From: a virus
Length of the DNA: 64,000 nucleotides
IMG/VR virus record: IMGVR_UViG_3300023110_000023
Location: 1 to 64,000 of that record
Reading direction: 5' to 3' (one strand)
Position 1 is the stretch's first letter. Each line of letters starts with the position of its first letter. The notes under the pieces were generated by a model. That model searched no databases. It saw nothing but the letters and a program-made list of their open reading frames with translations, and was not told where the DNA came from. The translations under genes were made by a program, and so were the position numbers. This document shows positions 23,801 through 33,418 of the stretch, in pieces.

Positions 23801-25604
23801 ACCGCGTACGATAATTTGGTTCGGGGATGCTACATTCCTCAAGGATTCGGCTTGGTTGGGTGAGAAGGAATATCCGCTGGAGAACGCTGGTGGGAACTGT
23901 GGTTGGGGGTCAATGAACAACGGCTACGGCACAGGCACATCGTTCACCTATGCGGAAGGCTATCACACAGTCCGAGCAGTCTTCAACCAAGCAGGGATGA
24001 ACTTGCTCTTTGATGGTGTCAGTCAAGGCATTGACACCGAATCGGCCAAGACGGTGTATGGGCTGACGATTGAAAACTGCAAAATGGGCTTGTCCGTTTG
24101 GAATCAAAGCATCGGTGTTGATGAAAGCAGATTCCCCAAAGACGATGACGGCAACAGACTCGTTGCTGACAATCAAGCGTTGAGCAAGAATCAGTCCGAT
24201 TTGCAGATTGACGAGATGGTATTGAGGTCAATACCGACTTCTGCGATGTTGCCGTTCAAGGTTCACACGATGAAACAGGACTTCTCCAATGTGGCTCGCT
24301 ATACCTCATTGACGGTTGAGGCTGACAACATTGACACCAAGAAGGGAATGAATGTCAAGGCGACCTTGATGACTCCATCCACCACGACCGTTGAGAACGA
24401 GGGGCAAGCCGTCATCAGCGGGTTTGAGAATGTGGATTTGGCGTTCAGCGGTGGCGTTGGTTCAATGGACTTGACCGACCTTCCAGCGTCAGCAATCGCA
24501 GATGGGTTTGTGATTCGGTTTGACTTCTTCATCCCTAACAACACACAGACCGAATATCACCCGATTGATTGGTCAAAATTGCCCATCATTCGCTCTTGGA
24601 CTGTGGAATACGATGAGAAGCCAACGGCTTCGCTGGCGGTCATTGGGAACACATTCAACGGGGACATCACAGGAACAATCAACACCCGTGTTGGACACAT
24701 CATCTCGTTGCGTGGAACAGGCACGACAACCGATGTGGACAGAACCATCTCGGAGGTCAAGTTTGACTTCGGTGATGGGGCTTCAACGGGCTGGATAAAG
24801 TTCGCAGACCAAACGACTCAAAGCACGACATACGACATCGCTCACTCGTATTTGGCGAGTGGAACATACACCGTCAAGTGCTATTCTCGCGATGACTCCA
24901 ACAACGAATCGCTGGAATCAAACAACATCACCATCGTGGTCGCTAACGCGCCCCCTGTCGCCATCCTTCGTGCTGTGCCTTCAATGGTTCGTGCTGGGCA
25001 AGCAATCACCTTTGACGGCTCGGCATCGTATGACATCAACGCTGGTGGAACGCTGACGACATACACCTTCACCTTCGGAGATGGGTCGTCATCTGTGTCG
25101 GGTGCTTCGTCTTCGGTCAGCCACACATACGCCAACGGTGGTGAATATCAAGCCACGCTGGTCGTGGTTGATTCCGATGGGGCGACATCGCAGACTGCGA
25201 GCGTTGTTGTCAAGGTGCTTCCAGCGACCCTCGTTGTTCCGCTGGTTTTGAACACCAAGCCGAGAGCGTTCAGCCGAACTCGGTCAGCGAATCTCACTCA
25301 AACGCCCGTATTGGACTCAATATACCCCGAACTCACAGACATGGGACAGCGAACTGACGAGTTCAAATTGGAAGGTTCGTTCCTCAAGCACACGGCCAAT
25401 GCCGACATTGAGTTCATGGAAGAACTTCACCTGTCGGGCGCGCTGGTTGAAATCGTGTGGGAAGAGGTGAACTTCACAGGAACGCCAACGGGCAAGACAT
25501 TCGTTGGTCGCATGACTTCGTTTGACTATCAGCGCGAGGGCGGTCGTCATGGCGAAACGCCATACACAGCGGTGTTCGTGAGGGAGGCTGGGCTCGGTGC
25601 TTGA
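20868..25604 (+). CDS. Giant distal tail/receptor protein with PKD domains
   Basis: A 1578-aa protein starting in a TGATG overlap with the tape measure gene. Most of it is Gly/Ser/Thr/Asn- and aromatic-rich, with LamG-like pieces (WYGT, GYHTVRAVFNQAGMNLLFDG). Two PKD-like domains follow: FDFGDGASTGW...AHSYLASGTYTVKCYSRDDSN and TFTFGDGSS...SHTYANGGEYQATLVVVDSDGATS (about residues 1260-1450). The last 90 residues (RTDEFKLEGSFLKHT...FVGRMTSFDYQREGG) look like a small tail-assembly domain. It probably forms tail tip or fibre and binds the host surface. Palindrome copies lie at 24220 and 25308. Confidence 0.75.
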   Translation: MASTKQSITQTFSRMKNGLAELQRWFPAFIKNDGVGGLSIDPVLYRTNFSAKTPAQTGGYDDEASQAGIRVEAINDDGTDVSNNPTIVISGSGTLNAKCTINHDDGSGSTVIRLIAPSGDLTGSGTKTRSHEGIGDATSDTTTTAPFPVFMTIQELTEMLDTYRHIGDGDENKKAWLPHGLEGGGQHGHSSASALPSLAGGDPREPTSVAFPTASPYRATVFMPMMLDNNQFDKRITGASNEVADYTYLLANFGGGYDVLDIDRYDPDPEGEDSATIRYKTVGYSGDHLLGKNTAQQAYKTAPSGTAHNTMTHNNPDLSFDGSASHFPKYRTRCALAMFLKDGTYTLKGGTLIPYIYDTNREIGGNQTSTVHAIWDGLDGEGDFDMTASGIEKQCSAQITPMFDFLQPPITTSAQGGNFDYEVVNGSAKFNWANYITDVQSIQASDSNLFTDGDGTDLDHITTARPFLVRNNPASVPVRYIRRNNLILSIWLDYTNVSGISGSTIPQFTVGSPIELWGLTGALGRDTSQGRNIGHKFGLYEFAPRSEETNPDTYSLGGLNHNGWWIINAYDDDGGGLDGEFVVDDILGNGDSTEFYGARIDIQIYSNEALPSQGNVSAYAPTSGYVCQGLIGGAESTSSHYGTVAWATSQSNSHPQLRLFGSASEKLYGTGVGYMGGANTPANNLQSHVGHRYFYPSRMVDSYVDEGEWGATGNTGNLKFFFADDATAFRSIELQKATDLLYSNGVPVVQRGDGLLRLPAPQGKDIGARRLYSLTQTHITGTFVSEETDFRGLGSDLVESLPATWLSRGLHIPLWSYIDTANGRHAWDYIKPIGASGTWLYGRNRPFPAHERTGTRLGYNGGVALDTTKYGLSEMGCSQMWLDWEMKAKIPFRTNQMVRITFDTNEEHYVFGRHALMFDDFQGTMRGGAGFLPLYDGKTSASPLTLSASSSPEIYIRAGEGYSNGFITHPYVNGAFTAPRTIIWFGDATFLKDSAWLGEKEYPLENAGGNCGWGSMNNGYGTGTSFTYAEGYHTVRAVFNQAGMNLLFDGVSQGIDTESAKTVYGLTIENCKMGLSVWNQSIGVDESRFPKDDDGNRLVADNQALSKNQSDLQIDEMVLRSIPTSAMLPFKVHTMKQDFSNVARYTSLTVEADNIDTKKGMNVKATLMTPSTTTVENEGQAVISGFENVDLAFSGGVGSMDLTDLPASAIADGFVIRFDFFIPNNTQTEYHPIDWSKLPIIRSWTVEYDEKPTASLAVIGNTFNGDITGTINTRVGHIISLRGTGTTTDVDRTISEVKFDFGDGASTGWIKFADQTTQSTTYDIAHSYLASGTYTVKCYSRDDSNNESLESNNITIVVANAPPVAILRAVPSMVRAGQAITFDGSASYDINAGGTLTTYTFTFGDGSSSVSGASSSVSHTYANGGEYQATLVVVDSDGATSQTASVVVKVLPATLVVPLVLNTKPRAFSRTRSANLTQTPVLDSIYPELTDMGQRTDEFKLEGSFLKHTANADIEFMEELHLSGALVEIVWEEVNFTGTPTGKTFVGRMTSFDYQREGGRHGETPYTAVFVREAGLGA

Positions 25605-25722
25605 TTGGCTGACTTGGCTCATCCTCTTGGAACTGATTTGGTGGGCATTCATTGGATTCGTGGGGCGGGAACTGTTGTCCCTGTGGCGAATGATTCGTGA
25701 AATCCCGATTGAATACAATTGA
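25597..25722 (+). CDS. Single-pass membrane microprotein, 41 aa
   Basis: Starts at GTG 25597 inside the end of the giant tail gene, after AGGGAGG ribosome-site sequence. MLDWLTWLILLELIWWAFIGFVGREL... is almost entirely a Trp/Leu-rich transmembrane helix, followed by a basic tail (SLWRMIREIPIEYN). Coupling to the tail gene and strong hydrophobicity support a real gene. A role in lysis or membrane penetration is speculation. Confidence 0.5.
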   Translation: MLDWLTWLILLELIWWAFIGFVGRELLSLWRMIREIPIEYN

Positions 25723-25773
25723 TTCCAAAACGGGCTTCGGCTCATCGCGATTTGGCGATTTTAGGGGTGAAAA

Positions 25774-25801
25774 CCATTGATATTGTGAAAACATTGATAT
25801 A
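25774..25801 (+). promoter_or_regulatory. Class A tandem promoter
   Basis: CATTGATATT then CATTGATATA 17 nt later; GATATA (25796) begins 27 nt before ATG 25823. Confidence 0.7.
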
Positions 25802-25822
25802 CCCCACCCCTAATGCCTAACC

Positions 25823-26200
25823 ATGAGCCCAACCATGAGCCCCCACGCACTCCAGCGCGTTGATGAGCGACTTGTCGGTGCAGAAGCCGAGAAGGTCGCC
25901 AACGCTGTCAAGTCTGCCTGTGCAAAGCATGGAAGCCGAAGCATCGGAATCATCGCTCACCGATTGAACGGTCAGCGTGGTCAAGCATGGGGCGAGAAGT
26001 CCAATGGCGACTGCGTTGTTGTCATCGTGCGAAACAACCAAGTCAAGACCACATACCTCCGCCGAGCCACTCAAACCTTTGACCTCTCCGTGTCCCGCAC
26101 CGATGTGCTGGTGGACATGACGGGAACTGTCCTCAAGTCCGTCATGACCAAGAACGGTGGCGGTCGTGGTGCTGACTTCAACCCATTCAACATGAACTGA
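25823..26200 (+). CDS. DUF4258-like small protein
   Basis: A 125-aa protein. MSPHALQRVDERLVGAEAEKVANAVKSA, then DCVVVIVRNNQVKTTYLRRATQTFD. The order 'S.HA..R...R......v' followed by a basic beta hairpin is like DUF4258 and other RelE-fold-like proteins, some of which are RNA nucleases; this match is weak. Class A promoter with standard spacing. The gene starts a run of three small genes before the giant 2265-aa gene. Confidence 0.5.
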   Translation: MSPTMSPHALQRVDERLVGAEAEKVANAVKSACAKHGSRSIGIIAHRLNGQRGQAWGEKSNGDCVVVIVRNNQVKTTYLRRATQTFDLSVSRTDVLVDMTGTVLKSVMTKNGGGRGADFNPFNMN

Positions 26201-26213
26201 ACAGGTGATACAG

Positions 26214-26336
26214 ATGAAAGCAGAAGGAAGACCCAACAAGCGACACAGCCGAGATAAGCGAGGCTTCACAGGAAAATACAACAAAGGCGGGAAGCGAATG
26301 TCGGGGGCTCGCCCTCTTCACCAATGCCGTCTGTGA
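26214..26336 (+). CDS. Very basic small protein, 40 aa
   Basis: MKAEGRPNKRHSRDKRGFTGKYNKGGKRMSG... ending CRL. About one third Arg/Lys. An AGGTGATACAG ribosome-site sequence precedes the ATG, and the stop is followed directly by the next ATG. It could be a nucleic-acid-binding peptide. No family. Confidence 0.45.
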   Translation: MKAEGRPNKRHSRDKRGFTGKYNKGGKRMSGARPLHQCRL

Positions 26337-26579
26337 ATGGAGATGATGAACATGACGAATCTAAGCGAGATGGACATACCCGAAAACTACGAGTTTCGTG
26401 GCTACGAATACGACCTGTGGAAAGCATACACCGAAGAAGGCATGGCTCGCATTGAAGCCAGCGGTGTCCGTGATGGCTATGCCGAGCGAATGTATGGCGT
26501 GAACCGAGCCTGTGTCAAGCGATGGGTCATTGACGGGGTTGAGGTTTGGTGCGTGTATGCTCGCTATTCCTCATGGTGA
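26337..26579 (+). CDS. Small acidic/aromatic protein, 80 aa or less
   Basis: Product EMDIPENYEFRGYEYDLWKAYTEEGMARIEASGVRDGYAERMYGVNRACVKRW... Several in-frame ATGs occur (26337, 26343, 26346, 26352). GGAGATGA placed 8-12 nt before 26352 suggests translation may begin there (MTNLSEMDIPE). No family recognised. It lies just before the promoter of the giant gene. Confidence 0.45.
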   Translation: MEMMNMTNLSEMDIPENYEFRGYEYDLWKAYTEEGMARIEASGVRDGYAERMYGVNRACVKRWVIDGVEVWCVYARYSSW

Positions 26580-26582
26580 TGC

Positions 26583-26591
26583 TCTTAAACC
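26583..26591 (+). promoter_or_regulatory. Class C promoter TCTTAAACC
   Basis: Begins 28-29 nt before ATG 26612 of the 2265-aa gene. Confidence 0.55.
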
Positions 26592-26611
26592 AGCGTTGGA
26601 CTGCCTAAAGC

Positions 26612-29600
26612 ATGGTCGTCAGCACAGGGGGGCTTCCAGCCACCCATTCCGAACTGACCCAGCCTCTTGGGTCAAAAGGACTGCCCATGACGCTCGTTTT
26701 TGCTGACCACTACGATGACACCATCGGGAACACTCCTGTGGACAGGAAGGTGCTTTTTGACACCTCCCTGCACCAACCTCGCCCCACAGGGTCGGGGACT
26801 TCCATCGTTGCCCCAATCGCGCCCAGCGTGATTCTCACGAACATGAGTGGGACAACCCTCGCATACCCGACCAGCGATTCAACCAATCACACGATGAGCC
26901 CTCGCAACGCTGGACTGACCACGAACCTCTCCCCACCGTCTTTGAATCACGAATCGGGCGCGTTGGAGTTCGGTCAAATCGTTCACGATGTCAGTCGCTC
27001 GCACCACGATGCGACAGAATTGCGTTCAAGCGTTCCATTTGCTCGCCTTTCACTCTCGGAGGTGGGTCGGTTCACCGCGTACGAAAGAAGGCGATACGCA
27101 AGCGGAAGACCAGCAAATCACACATTCCAACAGACCAAGACGACCGATGACGATGTGGTGGGTTCAATTGACATGGGCTGGGGTGCTTATGCGGGAAGTG
27201 GGACATTCAATTGCGAAGTCCCAGCGTTCACACAGGGAGGGCGTGTGGAGGCAATCACACACTACGCTAAGGCAGACTTGCCCAGCAACGCTATGGGTGT
27301 GTCGTGGGGCGATGCTCACAACGCCACATTCCTCACCACGCTGGGTTCAGCACCCATCGCTCAAACGGGGGCTTCCAGCATGGGCATCGCAGTCCAAGAC
27401 GATGACAAACTCTTCTCATCCCATTGGAACTTGAATCTCGGAGTTCGCCAACCGATTCTCGCTTCGGGAACTTCAATCTCCAGCCCCGATGGTTCGCCCG
27501 TATCGGTGTCAATATCCGAAGACGCAGATTCCGTGAATCTGCTGACATCTGTTGAAACGATTCAATCCATTTTGGTGGCCGACCGCTTCTCCGATGGAAC
27601 TGCCTCGCCCAGCGATGAAGACAACATGACGCTGGGGCGCGTTGATTTGGGCAACCACACCGTTGCCGATTCGTGCGGTTTGATTGGCTACGAGGGCGTT
27701 ATCACGGCCACAGCCTTCTTCTCCATCTCCAAGAACTCCGACCCCTCACAGACGCAAGGGGCGGTCAGTTTCACCGATGACATGACCTATGCTGGACTGA
27801 ACATTCAAGTCCATTCGGGAACGACTGTGCGAAGGAATGGCGACCCAAACAAACAGGGCGGGTATGGACTGACTCCATTCGCCCCATACCGATACGGAAG
27901 CGATGGAACGAGCGTTGATGTCATGACCGATGCAATCACGACCTCCGCACACCGAACAGGAAGCGGGTCGTTCTCCACCAGCGATGCAAACCGCACCGTC
28001 TTCTCAACGAGGCGAGATACCCACTACAACACGGATGCAACGCAGGTGCTTCCGCTGGGTGCTGGCGAGAGTGAAATCAACGCTGGTTCGGGCGTGTTCC
28101 GACAGCAACACCAAGCAACCGACCGACTGTTTGGCGACACAGCGAAGGCTGGCGATTCTTGGGCTGGGACACAGACCTTGAGTTCGGGCTGGCTATCGGA
28201 CTCAATACCGACCAAAGTGCAAATCATTCCACAGGTCATCGGCTACACCAATGTCCAAGTGTCAGTCGGGGAATTGAAAACAGCCACTCATCCATCGGCT
28301 CAACCCATCACATTCCGCAAGCCAATCGTGGACTATCATGTGCTGGTTTCAGTCGCAGACCGAAGTGAATTGGTCGTCAAATCCGACACCAGCGTGGGCA
28401 ACGATTCGGTTGGCGACCCAACCTCTCGGAACGACCCGAATCCAAACCGACTCCACGCCAACATGGACTTGAGCGACCTGCCTTGCACCATTTATCACGG
28501 AATCGTGCGTATCAATCCCGATACGCTGGAACAGATTTACCTTGACCCAGCCGACCTTCCAGCAGGGTATGATGCGATTTCAGCAGACTGTCCATTTTCA
28601 GTCATGCCTCGCCACCGAAAAATGTCGGTGGATGGGAAGGTGTCAATGGGCTGGGGATTGCATCAAATCACTCCATTCCGACCTCTCGCATCACGCCAAT
28701 GGGTGCGTGTTCCCAAACTGTGTTCAGCCATCCAATCGGGCGGATTTTATCAGCGAGGGGGCGTATCTCATCTGTGGGATGCTGATGTGTATGGTGGCGA
28801 ACTCTTCGTGGGTGCTGACATCATTGACGCAACCGACTTCGCTGTTGAAACGACCAAAGACGGCAAGCCGTATTTTGGGCTGTGGGGCAACGGCCAAATC
28901 GTTCCAAATGGAAGCCATGACCCAGCCATGCCTCAAGGCTGTGAACTGATGGTGTTCCGCTATTCTCCGAAGAAAGACCCGTATCACCCATCCACCAAAA
29001 ACACATCACCGAGCGACAATCCGATTCGGGATGCACTCGGAACGAATGCTTCTGCGGTGAGTGGAACGACCACTTATTCGGCTCAATATAAGACAGGGTT
29101 CACCATCACCGATGAACGACTTCTCGCTGATTCGGCTTGGGAAGTTCACGATTGGGTGATTCCCCAATTGGAACTCATGCGGTATCTCGGCAAGGAAGAA
29201 AAGTCATCCATGCGACACCCGAAGCACTCGGAGAGCGATGGAACAGAAGTCATCCTTCACCCGACTGTGCATTGTTCCAGCCTTCGCATCATGGATGATG
29301 GAAGGATGCTGATGGCGATGGTTCATAGGGACTACATTGAAGATGTCAGCGAGTTCCCGTCTGCTGATATTGGCTATCCAGCGAACCCCGATTTGAGCAT
29401 CGGTTCGTGTCCCGTTGGCTATGTTTATTCGGATGGTCAATGCGTTCCAATCACATCGCTGGGCGCGTCTGCCGATTCGGGTTTCCACATTGACCCAACC
29501 AGCGGAGATGAGATGGAGGGGAGTGGCGACCCACAGGCGTTGTCGGCTGGGACAGGAGTGCAACCATCGGGCGACAATTTCAGCCAATACCCAACATGGA

Positions 29601-32600
29601 ACAAACTCATCGCTGACACATCAGCAAGGTCGCTCATCCTCGCCTTCTCCGATGCACCAGCCAATGACAACGGACAGGTCGCTCGCGGTCGCGTGGGCTT
29701 CGCTCTCAAGTGGGAACTCGTTCCTGTGGGCGATGAATCCACGCAAGAACTCGCCATCCAAACATGGACACACGAAGATACATGGTGGAGTGGTGCAAGA
29801 ATCGCATATTGGTTTGATGAGTCGGGTCAGCGAGCCATCCCAATGACCTATGGCTCATACCCCGAATGTCGCATGAGTCATGCGAACTTGCCTCGCTCTT
29901 TGGCTTGGCTTGATTCCGACTTGAACATTCATCACGGCCTTCCATTCCGTCAGCCAGCAACCATGTCAGCACCACACCCATCCTTGCCCGATTTGATGGG
30001 CAGGTTGAGCCCTGTGGATGAGTGGTATCGCAACCGATACGACTTCCTCAAATATACCCGTTTCGTTCCTACTACGATTGGATTTGCTGACTTTGGTGCT
30101 GGGGCGAATCCATTCCAAGAACTTGGGTGGTCGGGTTGGTCGTTCCCAGCAGACCTGTATGACCCAATTTCATACGGTGATGGAACAGCGTTCTTCCGCG
30201 ATTCCACGACACCTCATGCTTGGAAGAACATGGGCGACAACCAAAACTACGATGCGACAGGTGGCGACTACAATCCGTATTCAGCGGTCGTGTATGACCT
30301 CACAGGCATCACCCTTCCAGCCATCATCCTTTCTTGGACTGTGGGCGGGGTCAATGTGGCCGAGAATATCCCCGTTGTCGGCACTACGGTCGCAGACCTC
30401 GTTTCAACGGTCAAATCCCCACCAGCCCTGTATGACCCTTTGGTTGATGGAATGTATATCCCACATGGCGGTGCTTTGACATCATCGGGCGACCTCATGA
30501 TTCGCAAGTTTGAAGACACTCCATCGTTCCTTCCAGCACAGGTTTTCAACGAAGGAGTGCTTGAGTTCGGAGATTTGGTGATGGACACGGGTGAAACATT
30601 CTCACCGACAATCGCTTGGTCAAACGCTGGGCGAAGCACCATGCTGGGCTCGTTCTCATCGTGGTCGCATCACGGCTCGCTTCACTACGGCCTCTCGGCA
30701 ACCCATCACCCATATCGTGTGGACAGGGTGTTCAAGCAGGTTCACGCTGGACTTGGCTACGATGTTCCTCTCCACTTGCTGATTCCCCCCGAAGTCCATG
30801 TGCGAGCGAGAGCAGGGGGCAACGGGCAGATTGACTTGGAGATGGAAACGCCATTCCATCGCACCGATTATCAGCACTTGATTGGGGCTTCGTTGTTTGA
30901 ATCGGGCTTTGAACTCGGTGGTGCATCACCATCCGAAGCAAGTCAAAACCCGCTGGGTCAATGGTATCTCCGAACAAATCTGTGGGACTCACCGATGCAC
31001 ACGACTTCTGCGAATGTCAGCGGAATCAGCCTGTTCAATCAGCGAATCAAGGGTGCAATCGTATCGGGCTCAATAGGGCTTGAAGCGTATTGGACAGACC
31101 ATCCGACCGACCACTTCCACGCTGGTGCGATGCCGATTCTTCCAAACAACGACTACGACCTCGCCATGATTGAAACAAATCGCTACGCGCCCGTCATGTT
31201 GGCGAGAGCATCCGAGATGCACGACCTTGATGTGCTGGCGACCAGCGAGCAATTGCTCTCCAGCGTTGATGTTCATGTCAGTCAAACAGCGAAGGCATAT
31301 TGGGATTCGGGGGCAATCGTGTCGGCTCAAGGTGTCGGACAATACGACAACAATCCCGCTGGCGGTGGAACAAACGACCTCGCCATGACTGAAACTTGGC
31401 TTGGTGAGGTGAACGAGGCAAACGGTGGTGGACTCACGGGGTTCACGATGGCGAGGGGAAGCACTCCGTTTGGAATGGGCAAGGGTCAGCGAGTGATACG
31501 AACACCCGAAGGCACACTCCACCATTTCATCATCAAGCGTTCCATTGTGAGTGGCTACGCCAACCAACCGACATGGGCTCACATGAAGAAGCCGTTGCAC
31601 AGCGACCTGTTTTGGTCAAGGAGGGCTACGACAACAGCACCCGACACGCAGACGGGTGCTGGTGCTGACGAGTGCGGTGCGAAGTTCTCCAGCATCGCAA
31701 CCGTTTATGGTGGCGAAACCATACACCGAGTCTGCGGTGCATCGTTTTGTAGCGATTCCAAAGGCACGATTCACGCAGTTCTTGAATATCATCTCAACCC
31801 CGAAGACGAAGGCTCACATCGCGCCCATTCGCTCTATTATCACAAAGCAGACCGAGTGCAAATTGCTTCCAACCCCGAACCCGTGTATGATTGGGATTGG
31901 ACAGTTCACACGCCCGTTCTCATCAACAGTTCGGTTGATGCGTTCACCCCATCGGGAACGATATACGACTTCCGCCAGCCATCACTCGTCTGCGATTCCA
32001 AAGACCGATTGCACTTGACTGTGGCTCGCCCAACGGTTGAAACGCAAGTCAGCGGTTGGACATCTCCAGCAAGCACCAACCCCGTGAGCGTGTTTTACAC
32101 GATGAAGGAGGCTGACGAGGCATCATTCCCAACCCCATCATTTGAATCAACATACGGGGATTCCAACGACACGCTATGGTCATGTGTCAGCCGACCATCA
32201 ACGGACACCACAGACGATGAAATGAACAACCCAGCGAACTCAAATCACATCGTCAGCGTAGCATCCCATCCGAAAGTTTGCCTTCGTTCCGATGATGTTC
32301 CTGTCGTCTTTTTCTTGGGTTGGGCGGGGTCATCCATTCATAGCGGAACACGAAACAAGACTGCGGTGTACGCGAACATCGGTGAGGTTGGTGTTGGGGG
32401 GCGTATTCAGTTCAATACGGGCAAGTGCTGTCATGTTCTCGGACTTCCACCCAATTCCAAAAACACGATGGCGAGCAAAAACATCTCACACTACGATTCC
32501 ATCATTGACGAGAACGACCGAGCAATCACGGTCGGCATCAAAGACGACAGGGACAGCGTGAATGGTCAAACATGGGCAAGTCGCCACACGCTCATCAATA

Positions 32601-33409
32601 AGTTCAACACACGGATTCCATTTGCTGAACAATATACAGCGACCGATGGACTCGGAGATACGAGAACGCTGTTCAAAGCCCCTCAATACGATGGAACGAC
32701 TGAACTGCGGTATGTGGACACCTATCTCCAAGAGCCCACGCTCACGACCAATGGGAAGGGTGAATATCACCTCGTCATGCGTTTCACCATGACGGGTCAA
32801 GACGAAGGGCGCGTTGGTGCGACCTTCCGCGACCAAGACCTCGCGATTGAATCGGCTGTGCATCCTCTCCAATGGGCTGGAACTCCGCTGACGGGTTCGG
32901 GCAACACGCTTTACACAGGAGGCTACGCTTCGGTGTCGGGAAGCATGGATTGGACAGGGCGATACGGTGGAGGAAGGAATCCGATTTACACCAACAGCAC
33001 CACGAACACCCACACCCACTTGATGCACATTTGGTTTCCATCATACGAGTTTGATGACGATGTGAGTGCTGACGACCGTGTGATTCGCTCAATCAATCTC
33101 CGATGGCTGTCAGTCCCATCCTTGCGATACGATGCAACGCTGGGCTTCCAGCCCGTTGGTTCTGCCCAAACGATTGCTGGACAGGAAGACTTCCCTCACC
33201 TATACCCTCAAATCCGCTATCAACGGTTTTGGGGCTACGATGCTTCGGAGATTGACTTGACATGGAAGACCAACGAGATGTCGTGGTATCGCACTCCGCA
33301 CTACGCTTCCTCGTTGTATCTGCCGAATCTCGGCGGGGCAGGTATGAGTCCAGCGGGTGATATTGGGACAGTCGGCATGGGCTTGCAGGGCTTCCCGAAT
33401 GGTGAATAA
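26612..33409 (+). CDS. Giant virion/adhesin-like protein, 2265 aa
   Basis: The largest gene of the window, a single uninterrupted frame. It is Ser/Thr/Gly/Asp/His-rich with no predicted membrane segment. Its second half holds repeated motifs of the kind seen in beta-propellers of the sialidase/BNR type: MDDGRMLMAMVHRD, TPEGTLHHFIIKR, SDSKGTIHAVLEYH, CDSKDRLHLTV and TNGKGEYHLVMRF. Each is a D-x-x-G/D-x-L/I-H turn. A central CPVGYVYSDGQCVP is a possible disulphide loop. It is likely a tail fibre, spike or surface-binding protein, perhaps sugar-binding. Class C promoter. It contains three palindrome copies (27501, 28194, 31062). Confidence 0.65.
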   Translation: MVVSTGGLPATHSELTQPLGSKGLPMTLVFADHYDDTIGNTPVDRKVLFDTSLHQPRPTGSGTSIVAPIAPSVILTNMSGTTLAYPTSDSTNHTMSPRNAGLTTNLSPPSLNHESGALEFGQIVHDVSRSHHDATELRSSVPFARLSLSEVGRFTAYERRRYASGRPANHTFQQTKTTDDDVVGSIDMGWGAYAGSGTFNCEVPAFTQGGRVEAITHYAKADLPSNAMGVSWGDAHNATFLTTLGSAPIAQTGASSMGIAVQDDDKLFSSHWNLNLGVRQPILASGTSISSPDGSPVSVSISEDADSVNLLTSVETIQSILVADRFSDGTASPSDEDNMTLGRVDLGNHTVADSCGLIGYEGVITATAFFSISKNSDPSQTQGAVSFTDDMTYAGLNIQVHSGTTVRRNGDPNKQGGYGLTPFAPYRYGSDGTSVDVMTDAITTSAHRTGSGSFSTSDANRTVFSTRRDTHYNTDATQVLPLGAGESEINAGSGVFRQQHQATDRLFGDTAKAGDSWAGTQTLSSGWLSDSIPTKVQIIPQVIGYTNVQVSVGELKTATHPSAQPITFRKPIVDYHVLVSVADRSELVVKSDTSVGNDSVGDPTSRNDPNPNRLHANMDLSDLPCTIYHGIVRINPDTLEQIYLDPADLPAGYDAISADCPFSVMPRHRKMSVDGKVSMGWGLHQITPFRPLASRQWVRVPKLCSAIQSGGFYQRGGVSHLWDADVYGGELFVGADIIDATDFAVETTKDGKPYFGLWGNGQIVPNGSHDPAMPQGCELMVFRYSPKKDPYHPSTKNTSPSDNPIRDALGTNASAVSGTTTYSAQYKTGFTITDERLLADSAWEVHDWVIPQLELMRYLGKEEKSSMRHPKHSESDGTEVILHPTVHCSSLRIMDDGRMLMAMVHRDYIEDVSEFPSADIGYPANPDLSIGSCPVGYVYSDGQCVPITSLGASADSGFHIDPTSGDEMEGSGDPQALSAGTGVQPSGDNFSQYPTWNKLIADTSARSLILAFSDAPANDNGQVARGRVGFALKWELVPVGDESTQELAIQTWTHEDTWWSGARIAYWFDESGQRAIPMTYGSYPECRMSHANLPRSLAWLDSDLNIHHGLPFRQPATMSAPHPSLPDLMGRLSPVDEWYRNRYDFLKYTRFVPTTIGFADFGAGANPFQELGWSGWSFPADLYDPISYGDGTAFFRDSTTPHAWKNMGDNQNYDATGGDYNPYSAVVYDLTGITLPAIILSWTVGGVNVAENIPVVGTTVADLVSTVKSPPALYDPLVDGMYIPHGGALTSSGDLMIRKFEDTPSFLPAQVFNEGVLEFGDLVMDTGETFSPTIAWSNAGRSTMLGSFSSWSHHGSLHYGLSATHHPYRVDRVFKQVHAGLGYDVPLHLLIPPEVHVRARAGGNGQIDLEMETPFHRTDYQHLIGASLFESGFELGGASPSEASQNPLGQWYLRTNLWDSPMHTTSANVSGISLFNQRIKGAIVSGSIGLEAYWTDHPTDHFHAGAMPILPNNDYDLAMIETNRYAPVMLARASEMHDLDVLATSEQLLSSVDVHVSQTAKAYWDSGAIVSAQGVGQYDNNPAGGGTNDLAMTETWLGEVNEANGGGLTGFTMARGSTPFGMGKGQRVIRTPEGTLHHFIIKRSIVSGYANQPTWAHMKKPLHSDLFWSRRATTTAPDTQTGAGADECGAKFSSIATVYGGETIHRVCGASFCSDSKGTIHAVLEYHLNPEDEGSHRAHSLYYHKADRVQIASNPEPVYDWDWTVHTPVLINSSVDAFTPSGTIYDFRQPSLVCDSKDRLHLTVARPTVETQVSGWTSPASTNPVSVFYTMKEADEASFPTPSFESTYGDSNDTLWSCVSRPSTDTTDDEMNNPANSNHIVSVASHPKVCLRSDDVPVVFFLGWAGSSIHSGTRNKTAVYANIGEVGVGGRIQFNTGKCCHVLGLPPNSKNTMASKNISHYDSIIDENDRAITVGIKDDRDSVNGQTWASRHTLINKFNTRIPFAEQYTATDGLGDTRTLFKAPQYDGTTELRYVDTYLQEPTLTTNGKGEYHLVMRFTMTGQDEGRVGATFRDQDLAIESAVHPLQWAGTPLTGSGNTLYTGGYASVSGSMDWTGRYGGGRNPIYTNSTTNTHTHLMHIWFPSYEFDDDVSADDRVIRSINLRWLSVPSLRYDATLGFQPVGSAQTIAGQEDFPHLYPQIRYQRFWGYDASEIDLTWKTNEMSWYRTPHYASSLYLPNLGGAGMSPAGDIGTVGMGLQGFPNGE

Positions 33410-33418
33410 TCACCAAAA

